A stretch of DNA of 64,000 nucleotides from Xanthostigma xanthostigma (taxonomy: Eukaryota; Arthropoda; Insecta; Raphidioptera; Raphidiidae), in assembly GCA_963575645.1 (NCBI GenBank), contig OY754464.1:76420948-76484947 (forward strand), read 5' to 3'. The notes below the pieces were generated by a model that saw only the letters and a program-made list of their open reading frames with translations, was not told where the DNA came from and ran no database searches. The translations under genes and the position numbers were made by a program. Shown here piece by piece: positions 11,501-22,340 of this stretch. The stretch's first letter is position 1. Every line of letters starts with the position of its first letter.

Positions 11501-12178
11501 TTTTTTTGACGTGATAACGTCTTATAAATTGATGAATCACCAATCTTATAAATTGATAAAACACCGGCTGCATGCACGAAAAAGTGTAACGTTCCTAAAT
11601 CCTAACGTTCGTAACGCGTAACGCGTAACGTTCCGCCTGATCCTGTGCGTGCTTTTTGCTAATTTCTCGCTCAATTTAAATCAGATCGGTTTGAAACCAG
11701 TCTTAAACGAAAGAGGAGAACATTTTACATAGATTTCGTATAACAAAATTTGCCTAAACAGTTTTTTTATACAAATTTATATAGAAAAATAGCTGTATAA
11801 ATGCAATGTTGTCTAATGCATGGCGCGACGCGGTCTATCGTCTTTGTTTGCCGTACATGGAAATTAGAAGATAACGTATGTCTTGTCTTAACATGAAAAC
11901 GGCTGCATTTCTAATGTTTAATTCAATTTTTTGGCATTAGTATTTTGTGAAATGCAACGTCTTCTAAGTTAAGTATTGGAATAACTAATTATTATTAGAA
12001 CATAATACTTTGACAGTTGCGAACGTCACTTTTGACATTTCTTATCATTCCGACACCAAGGATAAGCGGATTGAAACCAAATTTTGGGAGGTTTAGGTTT
12101 AGGGAGGTTTATTACGGAATACGTTATCACGTAAAACTATCGTCCGTAAACCGACTTTACAGACAACCAATTTTTTTG
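11501..12178 (+). mobile_element. ACGTGATAACGT element, copy 1
   Basis: It begins TTTTTTTGACGTGATAACGT and ends with ACGTTATCACGTAAAACTA, GTCCGTAAACCGACTTTAC and GACAACCAATTTTTTT. The head, with a run of AACGTTC/AACGCGT motifs, matches copies 2 and 4, but the middle (about 11650-12100) is different. It abuts copy 2 directly. No coding sequence. Class uncertain. Confidence 0.8.
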
Positions 12179-12783
12179 ACGTGATAACGTCTTATAAATT
12201 GATGAATCACCAATCTTATAAATTGATAAAACACCGGCTGCATGCACGAAAAAGTGTAACGTTACTAACGTAACGTTCCTAACGTTCGTAACGGGTAACG
12301 TTCCGCCTGACCCTGTGCGTGCTTTTCTCGAAAACGGCCGTAACGATTTGGATGAAATTTACTCAAAAGGGATTTTGGGGGGCAAAAAATCGTTTTAGCT
12401 AGGTCTCATCTCTCGAAAAAATCGTTTTCTTACAAATTTTATCATTATAAAAATCAATTTTTTGACGTATGAAAATACTTAAATATTGTAAGTAGGTTTT
12501 GGAATTTTATATTATAAACAGTGAAACAATTGTTTTATAAATATTATGACAGCTAATCTTTGAGACTTAAAATAAATACGAAAGAAAGAAAGTTAAAAAA
12601 AACAATTATATTATATGGTGAGTAATGTAAATAAATAAAATTAACTTAAATTTGAAGCGAAAGATGCAATATCATAGATTCGAATTATTATAATTATTAT
12701 ATAAATTTAGGTTATGTATTACGGAATACGTTATCACGTAAAACTATCGTCCGTAAACCGACTTTACAGACAACCAATTTTTT
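12171..12783 (+). mobile_element. ACGTGATAACGT element, copy 2
   Basis: It shares its first bases with the last bases of copy 1, so the two form a tandem pair. It is nearly identical in length and sequence to 61201-61805, including an internal GATTTTGGGGGGCAAAAAAT stretch. Confidence 0.85.
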
Positions 12784-13290
12784 ATGTTGACTAAAACGCT
12801 GCTGAAAATGTGTGTGGCATAATTTATACATTTCAGTTATTTTACCAAGATAACAAAACACAGTTTTGATGTGAACTTGGCTCCTTTTTTCACATTTATG
12901 TTTTTGGTGGATATGTGTTGGTGTGGAGCTGACGGAGATATGCATGATGTTGCACTTGCGATGGTGCTTCTTAAGTAGTTCTATCTGTAGTTGAAGCTAG
13001 GTAGGTATCTATCAGAGCTTTACTAGAACGGCTTAGACTTGGTTTCAGAACGGAGTTTTGTTAGCGCATGCAAGGATTGCCGTTTGACATCGGACTATGC
13101 AGCTCTATGAAGATGGATCAGTTAACATTTGTCCAACGGAAACTTTACTAAGATATAACTGACAATCTCAGTTTGTTTAGAAAAGGTTTATTTGCCGATA
13201 TAACCTGTATTTTGAGGTTCGTGATTCATTAATTAAAAAAAAAAAAAAACATTACCATTGATTTGAGCGCTTCCGATTTCGTTACTCTGC
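12784..13290. other. Unassigned
   Basis: Nothing recognised apart from an A run at 13235. Confidence 0.5.
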
Positions 13291-13710
13291 GAGTATTCGT
13301 CCCTGCAAATACCCCCTGCACTCTTCATCTCAAATCTTTTCCCCTCGCCTAAAAACGGTTTGCGCTCTCTCGACGCTATTTTTAAAGCTAGAGGGTTCTG
13401 GTAAACGCCAAATGAAAGACAAAGAATCAGACAACAGAACCTTCAGGCGAATTTTTTGAAAAAAAATTCCAGAAAAAACTTACAACCTTTTGAAAAAAAT
13501 AATAAGTTACGTAATATTTCACACGTAGGCGAAACTGTTTTTCAAAAAATTCGCCTGAAAGATCTGTAGTCTGATTTTTTGTCTTTCATTTGGCGTTTAC
13601 CAGAACCCTCTAGCTTTAAAAATAGCGTCGGGAGAGCACGAACCGTTTTTAGGCGAGGGGAAAAGATTTGAGATGAAGGGTGCAGACGGTATTTGCAGTG
13701 ACGAATACTC
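13291..13710. mobile_element. TTAA foldback MITE, copy 1
   Basis: The ends are GAGTATTCGTCCC and TGACGAATACTC; TTAA follows on the right, but the left flank reads CTGC. Most of the element is a long inverted repeat (AATCTTTTCCCCTCGCC... against its inverse) around a short AT-rich centre. It is non-coding. Confidence 0.85.
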
Positions 13711-13801
13711 TTAAAGATGAATTTATTATATTTTAAATTAATTATTGTAGTTTTAAAGGTTTTTAACCTATAATATACACCGAACATTATTAAATATAAA
13801 A

Positions 13802-14166
13802 GTTACTAATCGTGGAACAAATTTATTCGTTAGTATAAAGTTTAATTTCAATGCACCAAGCAAAATATCAAGTAGAAAAATTAGTTAAAGAATAAATATA
13901 CACTGCACTATACTCCTTGTTCTTTTTGTTGACTATTTTGAAGTTCACCCAAAAATCCGATCGATGGCGTTAGTGTATAGACGTCAAAAAAAAGTTTCAC
14001 AAAATAATGTTAATGCTAAGCCAATTTCACACAAAACTTCCACTAACTTTAATATTTTACAACTATACACTTCACAAAAGGTTAATAAATAACACATAAA
14101 TAAATTCACGAGAGCAAACTGTAGATATAATTCTCCACGTTTATAGGTTAGGTATTATAATCTATG
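13802..14166 (-). repeat. Dispersed repeat, minus copy
   Basis: Inverse of 5293-5650; the two copies are about 8.5 kb apart. Same landmarks in reverse (GTTCACCCAAAAATCC). Confidence 0.75.
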
Positions 14167-14858
14167 AAGCAGCGATTTTTATTTTATCAGGCGAATAAAT
14201 ATTTATACCAGGGAGTTTGGACAGATTAGATTTATACATAATTATGCTTCGTGAATTGAATTATCGCTATTTATTCGGAGGAATAGCTACCTGATAAACA
14301 AATGAACTGAATAAATAACTACTTTTAGCTTTTAACATTTTGTATAACGTTAACTTCTTGTATAAGTTCTTCAGTTAGTACTTAAATGACCGTTTATAAA
14401 TTTTTTTAAAAACAAAAATTAACTAATTGAAAGTTAACGAATTTAACTCAAAATTATTTGTGAATCGACTGTACTTTTACAAGTTTCTGCTGTAAACTTT
14501 TTTTCTTTCAGTTTTCTGGACATGATTGTTCGACGTGTTTCATTCATAAATAACGAAGTTTCTGTATTAAAGTCTTGATATTTAATTTGTTTCTTTTCAT
14601 TCCTATGTCATGAACTTTTCTAAAGGTTTATTTTCCGAGCAACTTTTTTTATGACATTAATAGATCATGTTGTACGAGTATCAGTATAATATGATACAAA
14701 TTGAAGAAATTTGGCAAAATTTGAATATGTTCATATTTAGGCGTCTGCAAATATTTACAGACGTAAAGAGTACGATTTTGAACCATCACCAACTATTCAA
14801 CAAGCACTTGATGCTGGCAAACTTATCGAAAAATTCCAGCCGTGCATTAGATACTTAA
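14167..14858. other. Unassigned AT-rich DNA
   Basis: Nothing recognised. Confidence 0.5.
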
Positions 14859-15238
14859 AAAAAAATTGGTTGTCTGTAAAGTCGATTTACGGACGATAGT
14901 TTTACGTGATAACGTCATAAAGAAACATTGATGAACTCTCTGACGTCACGCGAGAAGAGAGAGAAATGTGTACAAGCCGACGCTTGGGCCGATCGTGCCT
15001 CTCTAGTTAAAGAATGATTTAGTAAGCAGAGAATTTTATAGCATGAATATTTCAATATGTAACTCTAAATTTTTTTATGGACATGCCATATACTCTTTTG
15101 TCAATGTGGTAAAATAAATATTATTATTATTATTATACCGCGCTCTCGCTTGCACGCTCAGGCTCAGGCGGAACGTGACACTTTTTCGTGCGTGCAGCCG
15201 GTGTTTCATCAATTTATAAGTAGTTTTCACGTCAAAAA
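14859..15238 (-). mobile_element. ACGTGATAACGT element, copy 3 (short, inverted)
   Basis: It begins AAAAATTGGTTGTCTGTAAA and ends TTTTCACGTCAAAAA, the two ends of the family in reverse. The middle differs from all other copies and includes a TTA microsatellite (15120-15136) and a CGCTCTCGCTTGCACG stretch. Confidence 0.75.
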
Positions 15239-15298
15239 TACAAAACAAATATTGACATAGCAAAAACGTTAGGAAACGTTAACAGATTATTTTTCTTT

Positions 15299-15364
15299 TC
15301 TCCCTCCATATAAAAAAAAAATACTCGGTCCCTTGAGAGTCGTTATAAAGAGGTTACACTGTAT
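15299..15364 (-). mobile_element. pogo-like MITE end fragment
   Basis: GTTATAAAGAGGTTACACTG matches the right end of 50804-51298, and TCGGTCCCTTGAGAGTCG matches its subterminal part. Confidence 0.6.
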
Positions 15365-15884
15365 TTTTTTCAATAAATCGTCTCTAAATTTATGTTAACA
15401 ATAAATAAAAATTATGATCCGACAAAAAACATTAAAATATATTTTTATAAAAATCATCTTATAAATTTGAGGTGCGTCTTATCGTCCGAAAAACACGGTA
15501 GTCCTTACACATTTTCGGGTATATGAAAATGTGTAGCCAGAAAAAGAGCCGGAGAGAGTAAAGAGTAAATATTAAGGCCGCTGCACACGAGGCTAGAAAC
15601 GCTGCTAGATTCCTTGCTATAGATTTGCCTACTAGTTTTCTAGCGCTGCTTTTCTTGATTGCTGTTACGTGCTCGCTTCGCACGAGAATATTTTTCCAGC
15701 TTGATTTGTGGATAGATCTAGTGCGCGCGCAGTGACAGTTCGAATATAAACGTGTCTGTTGTGTCTGACTCTGAGCAGAATGATGCCATGTTGGTTTGTG
15801 GGCGATTATTCATGTGCCCACGTGACAACATACTGCTTCCTGACCGGTTCGTGCAAATATCTCTACAGTAAAATACAATATAAG

Positions 15885-16605
15885 CAGTCAGTTTTGAATA
15901 GTGATCATGATTTACGTTGCAAAGATCAATTATTATCAATTCCGAAGTTTCGCACGACAAAATTCAAAGCCTCGTTTACGTACCTGGCTCCTCATTGTTA
16001 TAATATCTTGCCTTCTGAGCTAAAATATTTAATTTTTAAGAGTATTCGTCCCTGCAAATGCCCCCTGCACCCTTCATCTCAAATCTTTTCCCCTCGCCTA
16101 AAAACGGTTCGCGCTCTCCCGACGCTATTTTTAAAGCTAGAGGGTTCTGGTAAACGCCAAATGAAAGACAAAGAATCAGACTACAGATCCTTCAGGCGAA
16201 TTTTTTGAAAAACAGTTTCGCCTACGTGTGAAATATTACGTAACTTATTATTTTTTTCAAAAGGTTGTAAGTTTTTTCAGGAATTTTTTTTCAAAAAATT
16301 CGCCTGAACCCTCTAGCTTTAAAAATAGCGTCGGGAGAGCGCGAACCGTTTTTAGGCGAGGGGAAAAGATTTGAGATGAAGGGTGCAGGGGGTGTTTGCT
16401 GGGACGAATACTCTTAATTCATTTAAAACTAAAATTAAGTCTGTACTATAGGCCATGCTTATGGCACCATTTGTTATGTTTTATTTTTAAATTTCTCTTT
16501 TTTGTAATTTAAGTTTGTTTTGTAACTGGGTTAAGTTTACGCTGAACTTCACCATTTGATCAAAATCCTTTTGAATCAATAAAGACATTATTATTATTAT
16601 ACCTA
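15885..16605 (+). pseudogene. LINE ORF2 C-terminal fragment and 3' end, split by a MITE
   Basis: From 15885 the frame reads RCKDQLLSIPKFRTTKFKAS then YNILPSELKYL, the conserved C-terminal end of a LINE ORF2. At 16036 it is interrupted by a TTAA foldback MITE (16040-16413). After the MITE the frame resumes at 16418 as NSFKTKIKSVL and stops. A 3' UTR follows and ends with AATAAAGACA and a TTA-repeat tail near 16600. The apparent 149-residue reading frame across 15759-16208 is therefore a chimera of LINE and MITE, not a gene. Confidence 0.8.
16040..16413. mobile_element. TTAA foldback MITE, copy 2
   Basis: GAGTATTCGTCCC to GGGACGAATACTC, flanked on both sides by TTAA (16036-16039, 16414-16417). 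TTAA duplications suggest a piggyBac-type origin. It interrupts the LINE ORF2 end. Confidence 0.88.
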
Positions 16606-16762
16606 GCAGCAGATCTAGCAGAGAAAATAGCCCCTGTTCTAATTTTAAAACCTATCTTCTGAGATAGAAAGGCAACCCGCAATGACCTCATTTCCAGTTT
16701 CGTACCTATCCTACCGGCTAGCAGTTTTCCTGGCAGCGCTTATAGCCTCGTGTGCAGCGGTC

Positions 16763-17106
16763 TTCAATAAAGCTGCGGGGAATTTATCTGCGACCACCTG
16801 TATCTTTTTTTGTGTTAGGTGTAGGTCAGTTAATCCGCGTCGTTTCTTCGCCGTAGTCCACTCACATTAGGTATTTCCTTTCCGTTAAACATCGAAATTT
16901 CCATCCGGATATGAAAGGCTTTTACCGCTCCGGATAGGGCAACATTCTTTGAATTGCATCACTTGTCGTGTTTTATTTCGTATAACCTTTGTAAAATACG
17001 CGAGGGCTGCCAAACAAAGGGATAGACCACATATTGTGAAGTGCCAATCGATATTATAATCCGTATAGTCTTGGGTTCAGTATTGACATGTTGGATATTT
17101 TGATGT
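16763..17106. other. Unassigned
   Basis: Nothing recognised. Confidence 0.5.
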
Positions 17107-17255
17107 TAGGTTTTAATGTTTACCACGTTTTTTATTTACTCGCTTTTCGTGTATGTCGGGCGGAACTTTGTAATTGATTTTAAACTAAGTTCCTGATGAA
17201 ATAGAGACTTGAAATTTTTAACATTACTCAGAATTAGATGACAATACAAAAAAGT
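17107..17255 (+). repeat. tRNA-Ile SINE family, body only
   Basis: TTACCACG, then CTTTTCGTGTATGTCGGGC, AAGTTCCTGATGA, GACTTGAAATTTTTAACAT and AGATGACAATAC. This is the part that precedes the tRNA-like head in the copy at 18315 and follows it in reverse at 43140-43265 and 45350-45545. Confidence 0.75.
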
Positions 17256-17270
17256 ACAAAACGACTGTGC

Positions 17271-17730
17271 TTTAGACCACACGACTGAAGTAAAACTTCA
17301 TCCTACCATAATTTGTTATTATTCACCCGAAAATTCACAAAATATGAACTTTAAAATTAATTTACAATTTTATTCACTTTAAACGTAGAATATTTAGTGT
17401 ATTGAACAAAATATTAATTTATAAAATTGTTCAAGAACGAAATGAACAGTCTAATGTAAGAAGAAAGAAATATAAACATAAAGATAATGAAAACAAAAGT
17501 AATACATTGCAATTACTTAGCTCTTGTTGGATTTTAAGCGTAAATCTTTATGAAATATTATTTAGCTCTGCAAGTTAAGTAGGTTTACAAAACTTTTTTC
17601 TGTCAGCCGATAGCGCCACTGGCAAGTAAAGTATGTGTCATTGTATTGTTAGTACTGCTTATATTTTCGGCCACCTGATGGCGCCACTAGCCAGTGGAGT
17701 ATTTGTCATCCTCTTTCTATCACTTACTTA
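17271..17730 (-). repeat. CACACGACTGAAGT repeat family, copy 1
   Basis: Begins TTTAGACCACACGACTGAAG and ends in GGCGCCACTAGCCAGTGGAG. Matches 39091-39615 and 48401-49008 in reverse. Non-coding. Confidence 0.8.
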
Positions 17731-17754
17731 CCTATATAGAAAATAATTTCTTTA

Positions 17755-17880
17755 CAGATAGATTAAAAATCTGTCTGTAAAAAAAATATTTTCAACTTTT
17801 TAGTTCGTTTTAAACGTGGTAAAAAATATTATTTTCTTACTCGTATGATTTGAAACGAAAAATGTGGGTTTGGTTGGGTG
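17755..17880 (+). repeat. Foldback module fragment
   Basis: Holds ACTTTTTAGTTCGTTTTAAA followed by CGTGGT, the right end seen in other AACTAAAAAGTA foldbacks. The opposite arm is missing. A small stem AGATAGATTAAAAATCTGTCT precedes it. Confidence 0.55.
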
Positions 17881-18314
17881 TTTGCCAATGAATGGTATAA
17901 ATAACGATATTTAGCGATATTTATCTTAGGAACTATTAATATTTTTTTTTTTAATAAAATTTGTGACTTTTGGTGATTGGCGGGGTCTTAATAGATAAAC
18001 AAAATTACAAGCGTGCAGGTCAAATAAATTTTGAGTTACAGGGAGGTAAATATTGCAGTTGCCGAACTGTTGATAGCCGTTTTATGTACGTAAATTTTTG
18101 TCAGCCCTTGTTTATGTCCATTTAATCATGAACTTTTGTCAATCCTTGCATAAAATGAAATAGGTTATTTTATGAGAGCAAGTATTTTCATCGTCAACCT
18201 CTTTCGCTTCCGCAAAGATCACATTTTAATCGCAGATTATTGATGCATATTATACAGTCCCTTATTATATTATTTTATATTTTCATTCAAAGAAAATGCG
18301 TTCGATAAGTTCGT
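17881..18314. other. Unassigned
   Basis: Nothing recognised. Confidence 0.5.
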
Positions 18315-18600
18315 GACTTACGCTTTTCGTGTATGTCGGGCGCAACTTTGTAATTGATTTTAAATTTAGTTCCTGATGAGATAGACACTTGAAATTTTTA
18401 ACATAACTTAGAATTAGATGACAATACGAGAAAATACTAAAATAAAAAAGAAAATAATCAAAGAAATAAAGAAATTTTAAAGAATACATATATCGTAACT
18501 CAGTTGGTTAGAGCGTCGTGGTAACAACGCGAAGGTCGCGGCTTCGACCCCCCGATGGAGCCATATAATATTTTTATTTTTTTGCGATGTATTATTTTGT
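18315..18600 (+). repeat. tRNA-Ile SINE family, composite copy
   Basis: The body (18315-18425, CTTTTCGTGTATGTCGGGCG and so on) is followed by an AT-rich spacer, the tRNA-like head (18494-18562) and TATAATATTTTTATTTTTTT. Order and spacing match the inverted copy at 42943-43265. Confidence 0.75.
18494..18562 (+). repeat. tRNA-Ile-derived head
   Basis: A box ACTCAGTTGGTTAGAGCG, anticodon-arm remnant GTCGTGGTAACAACGC, then GAAGGTCGCGGCTTCGACCC. It follows tRNA-Ile closely, but the anticodon loop is damaged, so it is not a working tRNA. Confidence 0.75.
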
Positions 18601-18667
18601 TTTTACCACGTTTTTATTAACTAAAAAAAAAGAAATTAATAAAATAAATAAAGAAAATTTTAATACA

Positions 18668-18888
18668 CACGTTTTTAAAAGGAACTAAAAAGTATAAAAT
18701 ATTTTTTAACTTGTAGGATTTGATTATTATTATTCGTTTTATCTAATACTAAATAGACTTTTTCATTGATAGAGCTACTAGATCTCTACGCTTCTCATAT
18801 AACTGTCGCATGTGCCCCACGCTTTTCGTTTCAAATCCTACAAGTTAAAGAATTATTTTATACTTTTTAGTTCGTTTTAAAAACGTGG
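18668..18888. repeat. Foldback with AACTAAAAAGTA arms
   Basis: Arms 18668-18721 and 18832-18888 pair CACGTTTTTAAAA, GAACTAAAAAGTATAAAAT and AACTTGTAGGATTT with their inverses. CCCCACGCTTTTCGTTTC lies next to the right arm; its partner GCGTGGGG is absent. Confidence 0.85.
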
Positions 18889-19344
18889 TATATTAAAATT
18901 TGTTTTATTTATTAACATTTTTTTCTCGGCGGGATAGATATTTTTGTTTTTAAAATCTTTAGATAATATATTATACAAATATAATCGCATAGCGTACGGA
19001 ATTCTGGAACACCATAATATGTTGTAGCATAAATAGTTCTTCTGAATATTGTATATACCGTATAAATATGGAAATATTGATATGTAATTCATATACTGAG
19101 TATCTTTTTGCAAACATCCTTACAATATCTCTGCGTTTGATGCATCAGTTCCTTTCAATATTAAAATGCTATAATATGAGCTGCATTTTTCTTGTTTTGC
19201 ATGTTTATTTTTGCTGACATTGCAAAAGCATCATTCCATATTTTATCTATAACTAAGCATTTTCTAAAATCTATCCGCTATTTCAATTATTTTCCAGTAT
19301 ACGAAGATTCGAAAATACAATCAGATTACAGAATTTATACAGGT
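18889..19344. other. Unassigned
   Basis: AT-rich, nothing recognised. Confidence 0.5.
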
Positions 19345-19413
19345 AAAAAATAGTATATTGTGCAACTAGTGCGGCAATCGACAATGCCGCACGAGTTGCA
19401 CATACTATTTTTT
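19345..19413. repeat. Hairpin
   Basis: AAAAAATAGTAT, GTGCAACT and GTGCGGCA are mirrored by TGCCGCAC, AGTTGCAC and ATACTATTTTTT around ATCGACA. Two small indels or mismatches interrupt the arms. Confidence 0.85.
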
Positions 19414-20255
19414 ATTACGAATTGAATTAAATTAAAATTAAAATTTTATTACGAATTAAAAAAAGAAAGTAGAAGTAATAATAATTAAAATTAAATCATT
19501 AAGTTAAAATTGTTATTGTATTGGTAACTGTGGTAACTCTGAATTTGCGTGCGGCAAACAATAATTTCAGTGCGACAAATAAAGTTTCCGCACGCAAATG
19601 AAAATAGCTACTTTTCAACCGTAACAGCGTGCGTAAACATACCACTTTTCCCGCATGAGTATCTAATAAAAAATATTTTTTTTTGTGTAATATAACTACC
19701 AAACGGTTTTCGGATTTTTCCCTCTTTTTGCCAAACTTGATTCTTTTGTTTTTTTTTTTTGATAGAGGAGGAAATCCACTTACGGACACCCTTGCTAGTG
19801 TGGGACTCGGGCCGAAGTCCCATAAACACATCTCGTTGGTGACATTATTTGAAAACAGTGTTTTTCAGTATAGCATTGTTAGAATGAGTGTTTCTTAATA
19901 ATTATAGCAAACTATAGCTACCTTACTATTATTATAGGACAAGTTATCAAAATGTGAAAATCGCGTATTTATCATAAAAAATTCAGTCTGTACATTTGCC
20001 TGTGACAGTCATTTGCGTTGTTAATAATTTATTAGGAAATAAATTTTTAATGAGACTAAAATATACACTGGTTTGGTTTTTACTTTTTAGGTTAGGTGTA
20101 GGTCTATACCTAATAATTACCTTTCTATAAATATGTACATTTCTATTTTTGTTTAACTTGTATTCACATATTATTATTTTACTAATGGAAAATCAATTTA
20201 CAGAAAGAATGAAACCTACTTTTTATTATGAAAAGAGTAATTTATTGTAAAAATT
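19414..20255. other. Unassigned
   Basis: Further CGCACGCAAA/TGCGTGCG motifs at 19546-19640 echo the hairpin above. No gene recognised. Confidence 0.4.
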
Positions 20256-20350
20256 ATTATTATTTTATTCAACATAATATTTGTTAACGTAAGTTTGTAA
20301 CATGAATATTATTTAATTTAACATATTTATTAACGTAAGTTTGTAACAGG
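20256..20350 (+). repeat. 46-bp tandem repeat, two units
   Basis: Same unit as 7561-7701 (TATTAACGTAAGTTTGTAAC). In both places the array runs into GC-richer CTACGCTC/ATACGCTC sequence. Confidence 0.8.
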
Positions 20351-20351
20351 A

Positions 20352-20812
20352 ATAGTTCATACGCTCAGGAGTCACGTAGCATTGCACAGCACATTACACA
20401 CACTCAGCTCTGAACTCATTTTAATATGATTCTTATATTATTCGCATTTCTGATAAACTATAAAGTATAATAAAATCTTAACAATAATGTTTATTGTTAC
20501 AATATTATATCTTTGTCAACGACGTCAATGTGAATGGTTTAAGTCACTGTAAGCTTAGTACTATTGCACTTACAGTGTGCCATTCAACATAAAATGACTC
20601 AGCAAAGATAACTCCGTACGTGCAAAATTCACTAGTGCCGCTGTGGCCTGTGCTGTGTGCGCTCTGTAAATGTGCGAATGCAACAGTACAGAATAGCTCA
20701 GCACAGAGCAATGGCGCTCGGAGTGAGTCATTCACAAAAAAAAAGAGCGACTCGCTCCGCTCCGTGAAAGGAGTCGTTCATTATGAACGACTCGCTCAGG
20801 AACACGCTGTAC
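20352..20812. mobile_element. hAT MITE (TAGTGATGTGTC family), truncated copy
   Basis: The interior matches 49690-50125 (AGTCACGTAGCATTGCACAG through GAACGACTCGCTCAGGA). Both terminal repeats are missing. Reading frames inside are incidental. Confidence 0.8.
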
Positions 20813-20821
20813 TTAAATATA

Positions 20822-21055
20822 TTTTTTCTTCATACCTCGATCGAAAGTACGTACTTTCGTCTCTTATAGCAGGTACGAAAGTTTGACATTTACTCCCTGT
20901 AATTTATTATATTAAATGACAGCGGTAACCCTATAGTTTCGAGTATAAATACGCATGAGAATTTTTTTCCTCCCGCCGTTCTCACTGGGAGTAAATGTCA
21001 ATCTTTCGTCTCTGCTGACGAAAGTACGTACTTTCGAGCGGATATGAAGAAAAAT
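20822..21055. repeat. Inverted repeat with embedded palindromes
   Basis: Arms 20822-20897 and 20985-21055. Each arm contains the 18-bp palindrome CGAAAGTACGTACTTTCG (20842-20859 and 21019-21036) and GACATTTACTCCC or its inverse. Confidence 0.85.
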
Positions 21056-21065
21056 CGTATACACC

Positions 21066-21172
21066 ACACGGGCCTTAAAAGTTGATATCTCGGCTCTGCG
21101 CGTCATGATGCCCTCGGCTTCGGCTGGGGCTTATGACGCGCAGGGCCGAAAATTCAACTTTTTGCCCTTGTG
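21066..21172. repeat. Long hairpin
   Basis: GGGCCTTAAAAGTTGATAT, then CTGCGCGTCATGATGCCC, then a TTCG tetraloop, then the imperfect inverse ending at 21172. This is unusually GC-rich for the window. Confidence 0.8.
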
Positions 21173-21221
21173 ATGTAATATACCTACTATTTATTTTTTT
21201 TGTTTGCCTTTTTTTCTAATT

Positions 21222-21480
21222 TTTAACCGACTTCAACAAAAAGGAGGAGGTTCTATGTTCGTCTGTATATATTTTTTTTTTTATGTATGTTCACCGATTT
21301 CTCCGTCAATTATGGACCGATTTTTAATTTTTTTTTTATTCGAAAGAGTGCACCTCAGAGGTGGCCCATCGGAACCAAGTCAGGATTTGATGGTGGAATT
21401 CGGAGAAATCGAGGGAAACTCTCAAATTTCAAAGAAATTTATGTATGTTCACCGATTTTTAGTGTTAGATTAACACTAAA
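21222..21480 (+). mobile_element. RTE-like LINE 3' tail
   Basis: AACCGACTTCAACAAAAAGG AGGAGGTTCT, followed by ATGTATGTTCACCGATTT (twice) and a GTTCGTCTGTATA stretch, is the well-known 3' UTR style of insect RTE-type LINEs. No ORF remains. Confidence 0.65.
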
Positions 21481-21491
21481 AAGAGAAAAAT

Positions 21492-21690
21492 AAAATATTT
21501 TTAACAAAAAAATTGAACCGACTTCACACTAAAAAGTAAAAAATAATTGCGTATTGAAATGTTTTGGAGTCGGTGTAGTTCTCGGAATAGATTTCATTTT
21601 GGCTGACACCGACTCCAAAACATTTCAATACGCAATTATTTTTTACTTTTTAGTGTGAAGTCGGTTCAATTTTTTTGTTAAAAATATTTT
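21492..21690. repeat. Foldback with 85-bp perfect arms
   Basis: Arms 21492-21576 and 21606-21690 are exact inverses around a 29-bp spacer. The arm contains TTGAACCGACTTCACACT, AAAAAGTAAAAAATAATTGC and TTTTGGAGTCGGTGT. It follows the RTE-like tail and shares its ACCGACTTC motif. Confidence 0.95.
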
Positions 21691-22340
21691 TTACCATATG
21701 CGGAAAGCTCAAAGGAGATCCGGTATGCATTTAATCATGCCGTAAATTGAACCTTGGGACATGCTTGTGAGAGAATAAACTTACAGCAAGTAGGAGAATG
21801 TCGAGGGTGACCTTTTCGCGCGAAAACAATAATTTTAGATTTAAAATAATTAGGTTAAACGTTTTATTTGCGCACAAACTGGAGAGTAACGTCGCTATGC
21901 CATTTCATTATCAATTTCGTTTCGGCCGAGTCAGCAGTAAAAATTATTAAACGCTCGTAACGTTTATTTAATTGGGTGGAATTATCCTGTTAAAACCGAC
22001 CGTCCATCGGCATCTGACCTAATGATACTGCCATTATTGATCCTGCACTCGCAGGATAACGAAAAAACTCGATTTAGGACGACATTATTGAAACATTGTC
22101 ATTAAACGTATACAGTAAGCCTCTTACGAAATACCAGTTCTGCATGGATTGTATCTGTGAGAAGAGAATACAAAGAAGGTTTGCTTCCCTTTTTTCTTTA
22201 ATTGGATTAACTTTTCTGAAAGATTTATAAAGAAACGTATTCTTTGCATATTGAATGTATATTAATATAAAGTCATTAAAAGGTATATTATTTCTTTCGA
22301 TTTGTGTTCCATTTTTTTTGTTAACTGGTAATGGGCTCAG
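21691..22340. other. Unassigned
   Basis: Nothing recognised. Confidence 0.5.

Larger units (their letters stand above)
15576..16762. mobile_element. TIR element (CCGCTGCACACGAGGCTA) containing LINE and MITE
   Basis: GGCCGCTGCACACGAGGCTA at 15576 is inverted as TAGCCTCGTGTGCAGCGG ending at 16760. Further inside, the arms continue as diverged CTAGCAG/CGCTGC motifs. Target duplication is not clear. The interior holds the LINE fragment and the TTAA MITE, so this is the oldest layer of a three-deep nest. Confidence 0.65.

Noticed and set aside
11501-12783. Helitron
   Set aside because: No TC start, no CTRR end with a 3' hairpin, and no AT target could be shown.
13542-13787. Conserved peptide KLEGSGKRQMKDK seen here and at about 16100 and 60400
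   Set aside because: It is encoded by the TTAA MITE, in different contexts and orientations, so it is not a gene family.
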